Source: Aculops lycopersici (taxonomy: Eukaryota > Arthropoda > Arachnida > Trombidiformes > Eriophyidae). Taken from it: 64,000 nt of DNA. Under the pieces are notes generated by a model. The model saw only the letters and a program-made list of their open reading frames with translations. It did not search any database and was not told the DNA's origin. Each line of letters begins with the position of its first letter. Within the stretch, counting starts at the first letter, position 1. The stretch spans positions 7,341,433-7,405,432 of the forward strand of contig WNKI01000001.1 in the NCBI GenBank assembly GCA_015350385.1, given 5' to 3'. Shown here one piece after another: positions 56,307 through 64,000 of the stretch. The position numbers and the translations under genes were made by a program.

Positions 56307-57261
56307 GAGTCATTAAGCTAGCAATAGGTGAACATTCAACTCGCTTATTGATTACTAACACTAACACTATCATTATTATTTTGTTTATCTGGAGGTGGCT
56401 GATGTACTAACCATATAACTAACTGACTAAAAGTACCACCAACACTTTTACTACTACAACCACGACACTTAATAAAAAGAAGACGATTTAAGTGTCCGAC
56501 CAATCGGTCGGTTTCGATGGCAGGTTCTACAATGTAGAAAGGGCAGCGAGACAAGCCATTCGCTTATTGATTAGTCTTATGCAAGTCGCTCGCTCGTTTC
56601 GTCTGGCCTCGTTGCAGAGGCCGACGTGCAAGCTAAACACAACCCAAGTGACCAATCGATCAATCAACTTGCTCGCAACCTTCGGCTGGATTTCTGAGGC
56701 TGATGTCGATTAAGCTATCGCCGCAGCCGACGCGAGTTTTGTGCCCATTATGTTATGCAATGTCTCTCATAGTCAATCCTCAAAACCATTTCGTGTTTCT
56801 CCAACTCACACTACTCACGTAGATGTTACTACGACTTACGCAAGTGTCTGTTGCACGTAAACGCGATTGTATTCTTCCGATGAACCACCACCACCACCAC
56901 TCGTTGTGAGAAAATGAAAGAAAACTAACCCGACTAAACTTACGATACTAAAACTCGTACGTTACTCTATTATTGGCCTTGAGGGCAACTACTAAAGGCA
57001 CCTACTAGCTAACTAACACTCAAAGTCAAATGAACAATCAATACCACTGTCCATTCTACTCTCCTTTTTAGCCACTCGAGTTCAATGTTGTGGTTTGATA
57101 GCCTAACGTTAGCTTAGATTCCGGCAATTAAGAGCGAAAGTGGAAGTTGAATGACTTAACTAGACTCAAGAGAGAAAGCGATTCAAAGTCAAGTGGCCGG
57201 TTGGATGGGATGAGTAGTATTAGTTTTGATGGCACCAGTAGTAGTAGTGGTAGTGGTAGCA

Positions 57262-57290
<29 letters not shown>
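57262..57290 (+). repeat. (GGC)n microsatellite
   Basis: About nine GGC trinucleotides following GTA/GTG/AGC trinucleotides, inside the intron. Confidence 0.9.
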
Positions 57291-57292
<2 letters not shown>

Positions 57293-60200
57293 CTTTAGTG
57301 GTCGTTGCATACGATTATTGCTCTCGCTGTTTTGTTATTGTATCGGCTGCTAAACTTGCCTGCCAAATCAAATGGACAGTCGAAAGCCGGCGAGCGCATT
57401 GGAGCCGCGAGTGGCCCTACAGGATGCAGGTAAAGTGGCCAGCTGCCACCGAGTGAGCGAGCGAGCGAGCTTCAGTTGAACTCGCGGAAAAATAGTTGCT
57501 TTGCTCGCCTCCAAAGGCGACCATTAAAATCGAATTAAGACACAAGTGAGCAGTCATCATGGGGAAGCTCGCTTTTTGCATAGCCTCTCTTCCATGAATC
57601 GTCTTTGTGAGCGCAACGGGCGACCAACCTTACGAATGATCTAGCTGGCTGGCTGGCTGGCTGACTAGCAACAGGTGTGTGTAGATACGTGTCAGAGTTG
57701 GACTGCTTGCGTCCGGTAGCAACAAGTGGTCGCGCAGCCCATCGTTTGTCAAGAGTTCGACAAGAAGTTGGACAAGTTGGTTTTGATGGTTCGCGTTGAG
57801 GAAAGCAAACTTAATAACAACGAACGACGGCCACGATGTCGACAACAAACTATCAATTCAGTTCACCTTCTCTCTTTCTCTTTCCTCCACTTCCACTGTG
57901 AATAAAAGTCTCCCTCTCCATTTGCCGGCTACCTGTTGCCTTTAGTTTGGATCTTGAACCCCTGATCCCATCGCTTTTGTGTTCGTTAGTCGCGCACAAT
58001 GAGTAACATAATTAATACGAGCTGGCCATTGTTATCAACTGCTCCTCTCGCTATTTACTAACTAAACTTTGACTTGAACTTGACTCAGATTCGTCAACTT
58101 TATACCTAAGCAAGTGAACGACTAGTGAGTTATGTGCACTAAAGCCACCAACAGACACTAACGGCGACAAACTCTCTGTCTCTCAAGTTACTTAATGCAA
58201 CTCAGCTGAAACCCATCGGCTCCCCGAGCACCAGAGGAGAAGAAAGGAATGTGTCACTTGTCATCAGCAGGTAGCTGTGCCGCCCCCTTTCCGCTCCACT
58301 CTAGCCAACTGACCAGAGTGACCGCAACAATGACAACGCGCCTACAATAGCGACAACTTTGCCTCTCGCTTTGTCTCCAATCTCATTTATCCAACACAAC
58401 GACAACTTGTTGCTTAATGACACTCGAGACACACGCTGACTAAATATGCAACGACTCGTCTGATCAAGAGGGAATAGTAACCGATTGTCGTGTGTAAATG
58501 TAAACCTAAATGTAAGTGTGTGGCCAACCAACTGACCCAAAACGCATACACGTCGCCCGTGAGTCTCAGTTATGTATTTGCAAGAAATGAGCAAGGGAGA
58601 GTCACTCAATACCATCGCCGCTATTTTTAATCTCCGGCCAATTGACTATTAGCTTTTGACTTTACACCGAGACTTGAGATGAGCAGCACTTAGCATGGGT
58701 CGAGATGGACACGTGCTTGTATAATTCGTCGTCGTCATCAGAACTTTAGTTGCCTCAGTTGTAAGTTAGAGCAAGGGAAAAGTAAATGCGAGTTACAATG
58801 TAGAAGGGTCATGAAAAGCGCAAGTATCAAATTTTTTGCCACCTCTAACTTTGATTGCTCAACTTTCTTTTTGGAAACAGAAATAGAGAACCGAGAGAAG
58901 AACACAATGGACTTTGTTTAGTTTTTAACCGTTGCGATCCTATTCTCACAAACTCTAACAGACCAACTTTTTTTAGTCAAGTCCATCTGTTTTAAAGTGT
59001 TAGCTCAATGTCAGGAGTCGAGTTTAGTACAGTTGCGTCGTGCATACGTTTACATGAGTCGAGTTAATAGACATTAGTACCTGGTAGTCGTCGTCGTCGT
59101 CGTCGTCTATTAGAAGTCTACTCTTTCTCTCTTGACTCAGATCGCGAGCGCAACGGTAAAGTTGACGCAACTTGACGCCACGCTAATAAGTGAGGGTAGA
59201 AAGGAAAAGGAAACAAAAACTTTAAGCTTCTAAACTAAACTCTCGAGTTGTAGTTGGCGCTGTTTCAACGATTGAAACAGCACCGACTATTTTTGAGTGT
59301 TCATTTTTTCAACTCGCCTGCTCTTTCAATGCTACTATTTTGTATACCAAGCTCATCAACTCGCGTGTTTCTAGTTGCAAATGAGACCAGCGGACACTGA
59401 TAGGCCACCCGAAGAGCAAGCGCTTGTCTCGGCCTCGCTTATGCTGGCCACTTGTTGCGTCTTTTAGCACTAGCTAGTGGGTCTTTAGCCAACAGCCATG
59501 AGCAAGGGGACTCAAGTTGGAGCCACGTCTTCCAAGTGCCGGTGCACAACACAAGCAACAACCTGTTGTGTGCTCTTGGCGTTTCTTGGACCTCGCATGT
59601 CCATTAAACACTTTTCTTGTGGATGGTTCATACACCCCTTTGGTCTGACGTGAGGATCTACGTATGCGGCGACGGCGGTAGCGGTGGCTGCAAATTCAAT
59701 TTGCAACCACAACAATGACAATGAAAAATTAGCGCCAGGTAGAGAAGGCAAACAGACGAATAGTCGAGAGGACACGCGATAGGTGGGGCAAATATAACTC
59801 CGTTTCGCGCGACGACAAACTCAAATTGGATTTGGTCGTTACTCAATGATGAGCCGGACAAATTGGCGGCCGGCGAGCCAGACGATTTTATCAGTTGGCC
59901 AACCATCTAGTTGAGATGAAATGTGAGAACCAACGATGCTCATGGCGCAACAAAGAACTCGTGGGTCGGACGCGGTCACTTAACGGTGCCAATTTGATGG
60001 CCACTTGTTGGTTGCTTTGGGCGCTCAGTTTGGTCAGACAAAGCGGAGCAAGAGAGAGTGTTGAGTACGTCACTTTTACTTAATTCTAATCAAATAATCG
60101 GGATGCCGCCGCCGCCGCTACCATCTGACTAAGTTGACCCTCCGGCGACGGCAACAAACTCGCCCGTCATCGGCAGGTAATTATTTTTCTCTTTGCTTTG

Positions 60201-60923
60201 TGCTTTTCTCAATCTTGGCCTTAGTTTCGGTCGGTCGCTCGCTCGCAGGACATACCCAAACATGTCGGCTCTCAGATGACAGGTTAGTGCTATGTAAACA
60301 GATGATAACGAGCACTTAGTCGCAGACATTCCAAGATGACAGGTGAGCTAGTTAGACTTGCGGCGAGCTAGCCAGCCAGCCAGCCAGTCAGCTAGCCGGC
60401 CGAACATTCCAAAGGCCAGTTGGCTTGGCCGGTGGTCAGTTAGCTACTCGTATCAAATTGCAAGATCATAATTTTTCTCCTGTTGTTGTGGTTGTTGTTA
60501 TTGCTTTGGTCATTGTAACTTATGAAAAACAACGAGATCAGCAAATTGATCCAGAGAAACTTGGCACTACTACCTTTGAACTCATGACTCATCACAACGA
60601 GGAATTAGCTCGTCACAACGACCACAGTGATGATGATAACTACGAAAAACGGACATGGTCAGCCAAATGAGTTGCAATCAAAAGTAATAATTTGCTGACT
60701 TTCGTTGGTTTCGGTGATCAAGGTAAAGTGAGCAGTTCAAATGAGCATTATGATCTTGAAACCCTTTAGTTACAGCAAAGCACGAAGGACAATCATATTG
60801 TTGCCTTTCGTTAGTGGGAAAATCAAAACTAAACACTAACCAAAGTAAAGGTTAAGCAAACGAAACTAGAAGCATGGAAATTTTTGCATTATCTTGGGCC
60901 AAATGAAAGGAGAAGCCACTTAC

Positions 60924-61654
60924 CTGTATTGTTGTGTCGTTGGAGCCAATTGTTGTTGCTGTTGCTGACTATCGGCTGGTCGTCTGATTGCATTCACTCG
61001 CGTATAAGTTCCACGAATTTGGTCGTCACTGTCGTCAACCTGATGGATGTGCGAATAGGATTTCAGCAACTTGATCACCTTTTTACTATTGCCCAGGTTG
61101 TCCATCAAGCTTGCCGGCAGGTAAGCGGCTTGCTGTTGCTGCTGGTTCTGCTCGCCAGCACCGCTGCTCTGAGTTGTACCCGACTCTTGAGCTGACATCC
61201 TCGGTCTCGATTGGACCACTTGTTGCCGCTGCCCGGATGCTGGCTGTTGTTGAGCCGCGGCCGCCTGCTGCCAGCTAGGATTCATCAGAAACGTTTGTTG
61301 CTGCATCATTTTATACAGTAGCGCCTCGCTATCCAAATCATCGTCAGCATCGTCACCTACATCCTCATTTCCATTTGAATCTTCCGCATTTGAGTCCAGG
61401 GAGTTTCCTGATTGCAGTCTACTGTTGACGCCGTTTAAATTGGAAGCCGGTTGCCGGTAGGCGGCCGCCACTTGCGACTTTGAATTCGCGGCCGCGACGT
61501 GATGGTCATTTGTTATCATAAGATTGTTGGCAGGTCCAGCTGCCCCTGCAGTTAGCGGCCTGAGCCTGGCGCCAAAATGCGTCCACCTGTTGTTGTTGTT
61601 GTTGTTGCTGTTACTGTTGCTTCCAATGAGTGACTTGCTCTCTCCGGATTGCTG
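60924..61654 (-). CDS. Chitin-binding type 2 protein, middle exon
   Basis: The acceptor AATCAG|CAG at 61655/61654 (or three bases later) is in phase 0, and the exon ends TAC AG|GTAAGT in phase 2. The next exon supplies the missing base to give Ser and continues SQPMSRAHS, and exon 1 joins in phase 0, so three independent phase checks agree. It encodes 243 residues: Asn- and Gln-rich stretches, an acidic block (DDDLDSEALLYKMMQQQ), and a more ordered part (KKVIKLLKSYSHIHQVDD) near the end. No chitin-binding domain lies in this exon. A short ORF call from ATG 61517-61519 would miss its first 45 residues. Confidence 0.72.
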
Positions 61655-63637
61655 CTGATTTTGATTTGGTCGGTTAGTATTGTTGTTGTGGTGGTGATTG
61701 TAATCATTGGATCAGTCGATTGGTGGGAGCAAATAAAGTCTTTCGGTTAGTTTGGAGAGATTTTTGGCAAGACGGATGAAAGCGTCACGAAGTGAAGTGA
61801 CACGAGAAAATTAGATGAAAACATTAAACGAAGTTTTGTGAGCCAAATGCAAATTGCTGGGCCAGAGAGCAACAAGTGGTTTGAGTGTGTGTGTGTGTGT
61901 GTGTGTAGGGACTATACTGCGCGTAACTCCTAAGGTTCACCTAAAAGCCAGGAAGTTGCAAGTAATGAGGTAACCGTCACCTGTTGAATCAATCGATGGA
62001 CTTGCCGCATCAACTTCCGCTTGGTGGTGCATTGTTGCCTCGGTATAAGTGGGTGAGCATTTGGCTAATCTAATTTCGCCCACTTTGTGGATGGGGATGA
62101 AAGCTTGGCCAACTACTACCTGCTCTCTCGCCCAACCACTGACTAGGACGGAACTGATTGAGTCAATTACTCGGCTCGCGTTAACAGAGTCTCCCGTTGC
62201 GAAGTCATGCGCCAATGGAGCCGGGCAAGTGGAATCACGAATTCGATTTGGAGCATGAGCGTCGGGACTACGAAGAGATATTCAATTTGTACTCAGGAAA
62301 CCACTAAGCGCATTGGGCGAGCATTTCATACTCTCCAACAGACTAGCAACAAGTAGCCGCTCAAGATTCAAGAAAATCTCGCCTATTATCCGAGTTACTT
62401 TCACCTTCTCTCCTCTCTCTCACAGACTAACAACCACCACTACCACCGATGCCAGTGGTAGACTAATTTGCCTCGGCTAGCCAACTCTTCCGTAATTTTC
62501 CACCCGAGCGACTGGCCGAGCGACTAACTCACTCGATCCGCTCAGGGACTGGAACGGAATCAGGGCTAACAATATGATGGTGCCAAGCTAGTGAGTCGAT
62601 TCAGATCAGTTAGCCAATTTGTTCGATTCCGTTGCAAAGCGAGCCTCAGGTAAAGTTAAGTTGGCTAACTCGCAATGAGATGCTAAGCGAGTTTAGTGTT
62701 TATCGCACAACGTTTAGTTTTGACGAGAAAGTGAAATTGAAATTGAATTTGTTGCTCTGGTTGGTGTTGGTCTTAGTTTTCCTCATAATCGTGTAGCGGT
62801 AGAGTCAATCACACGGATGTGGCCAGAGAGCCACGATCTTTTCTATCCTTATTGAGGCCTTCAATTTGAAGCTCAGTGGACGAGTTTCGCGCACACGATT
62901 TAAACTCGCCAAACTTGAGAAAAAAAAAGTGGAAGTATAACCAACTAGTTGATTGGATTTCTAACTCACTCATCTGACTACCGAGTTTAGGTAGACAAGA
63001 CTGCAGGTGATCGACCGCAAGTTGTTAGCCTGCTGCCTTGCGGTTGTCGTGATAATCAGCCGCAGCCGCAGCATCAACATCATCATGATCAACAACAACA
63101 AGTCTGTGTAGACTTAACTCAAATTTGCTTTTGCTCTCGAGTCTAACTGCAAACAAGAATCACAGGGATATGCTCTGAACTTGTGTTGGATTCATCTCGG
63201 TGGTAAATTGGATGCAGCTTCCTGTTGTTGGCTGGCCAAAACCACTTGTTGTTGGTTGATCTCGCTGAGATTCAAAGGCTCGAGTAATTGTGTGCGCTGG
63301 CAACATTTTGTCACTGGCTTACTTGTCGCTAGCTTGCTACGAAATTCGACTATTGCGTGCTGCCAGTAAAAAAATGACCACCGAAACTAGAGCTAGAAAA
63401 ACTAGATGGAAAGTGAGATGAGAGAATCGAGATGAGCATACAAAAGACACTTGGTCATCGTATACGACAACGACAACCACTAACTCAATGATGAGTAGTA
63501 ACTTGAGCTTCTGCTGTCACCGTCTCATGTTCTCACTTTCCCTTACACTTTCATTGTCCAGCTCACTCGGTCATTCATTTTTCGAATACAAATTGCAGCC
63601 AAAGAAAAGTATGGAAAAGCATGTGAGAAAAACCTAC
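61655..63637 (-). other. Intron of the chitin-binding protein gene
   Basis: About 2 kb between donor CAACAG|GTAGGT and the acceptor at 61655. It contains a (GT)n run at 61885-61906. No gene was recognised inside. Confidence 0.6.
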
Positions 63638-64000
63638 CTGTTGCTCGCTCCTCGTGCTCGCAGCCGCCGCAGTTAGATCCGCGAAACTCACCGACTGACT
63701 GGTGGCCGCCGACGTCATCTCGTCCTCTTGCTGTTGTTGTTGCCGGTTCTTCTTGGCTGGCAATTTGGCAACACTGATCCTCCTTACGCTGTGGCCATTG
63801 ATATTCGACTTTTTAGTCAGCGATGGCGCGACCAATAGAATGGGTGCCGTCGACGAGCTCGGCGCCGGAAGCTCAGTGGTCGGTTGTGATGATGAGCTCA
63901 GTTTCTCTCTCTCGTTTGCCGAGGTGGCTTTTAGGGTTGGTGAAACTAGAAGTGGATTCTTTGATGTTGGCACCGGCGTCGTGGCTGTCGGCGCCTCCGA
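63638..64000 (-). CDS. Chitin-binding type 2 protein, upstream exon (runs off the window)
   Basis: Open from the window edge to donor CAG|GTAGGT at 63638/63637, phase 0, 121 codons. The sequence is Ser/Thr/Pro/Ala-rich with a short basic patch (KKSNINGHSVRRISVAKL), a Gln run and the segment SVSFADLTAAAAS. No signal peptide is present, so at least one more 5' exon lies beyond 64000. Assignment to the chitin-binding gene rests on compatible phase, strand and composition. Confidence 0.6.

Larger units (their letters stand above)
54042..60923 (-). other. 6.9-kb intron of the chitin-binding protein gene
   Basis: Between donor CAG|GTAAGT (60924/60923) and the acceptor at 54042, phases agreeing. 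It contains the GTAC repeat and assembly gap, a GGC repeat, and a possible coding relic near 55800-56306. Other open frames here (for example 60425-60670, plus strand, starting at TTG) have no family signal. No other gene was recognised. Confidence 0.65.

Noticed and set aside
60425..60670. 81-aa plus-strand frame with a Val-rich hydrophobic stretch
   Set aside because: It starts at TTG and its hydrophobic part comes from GTT/GTG simple sequence; no promoter or splice support.

Overview
The window is animal nuclear DNA, almost certainly from an arthropod. It has spliced genes with GTAAGT-type donors, a Toll receptor, an allatotropin prohormone, a chitin-binding cuticle-type protein, FIS1 and a GLD-2 poly(A) polymerase. 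A chelicerate such as a mite is my best guess but is not proven. Coding exons are unusually rich in Gln, Asn, Ser, Thr and His runs, so several proteins are far longer than their families. DNA of the same simple-sequence flavour fills introns and spacers.

Layout, plus strand first. From about 402 to 16164 lies a gene for a protein of at least 4389 aa, mostly disordered, in two exons joined in phase 0; it is probably 5'-partial. Then comes a 2-kb spacer with a diverged ~300-bp repeat and a 7-bp minisatellite. A small four-helix membrane protein (18382-18838) and a secreted Tyr/His/Gly-rich protein (20399-21571) follow. On the minus strand sit a doubtful 71-aa ORF, FIS1 (22740-23189) and a two-exon GLD-2 poly(A) polymerase (23767-25044). 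A giant Toll receptor (26623-28102 joined to 36518-45108) spans 18.5 kb. Its 8.4-kb intron contains, antisense, an allatotropin precursor (33671-34471). Between Toll and the last gene lie a Tc1-like transposon with two 200-bp terminal inverted repeats that look identical (45929-47490) and a lone copia-type Gag ORF (48032-48823). The last gene, on the minus strand from 50873 to beyond 64000, is a chitin-binding type 2 protein in three exons whose phases agree; it is also 5'-partial.

The genes do not form a pathway. The shared themes are unusual protein architecture (low-complexity inserts inside conserved folds, including the Toll TIR domain), nesting of a neuropeptide gene in an immune receptor intron, and a DNA-level excess of CAACARGTG-like E-box words in coding and non-coding sequence alike. 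All splice sites were inferred by eye from donor/acceptor consensus and phase, without transcripts. The only sequence gap is 20 N at 55006-55025, inside a GTAC repeat.
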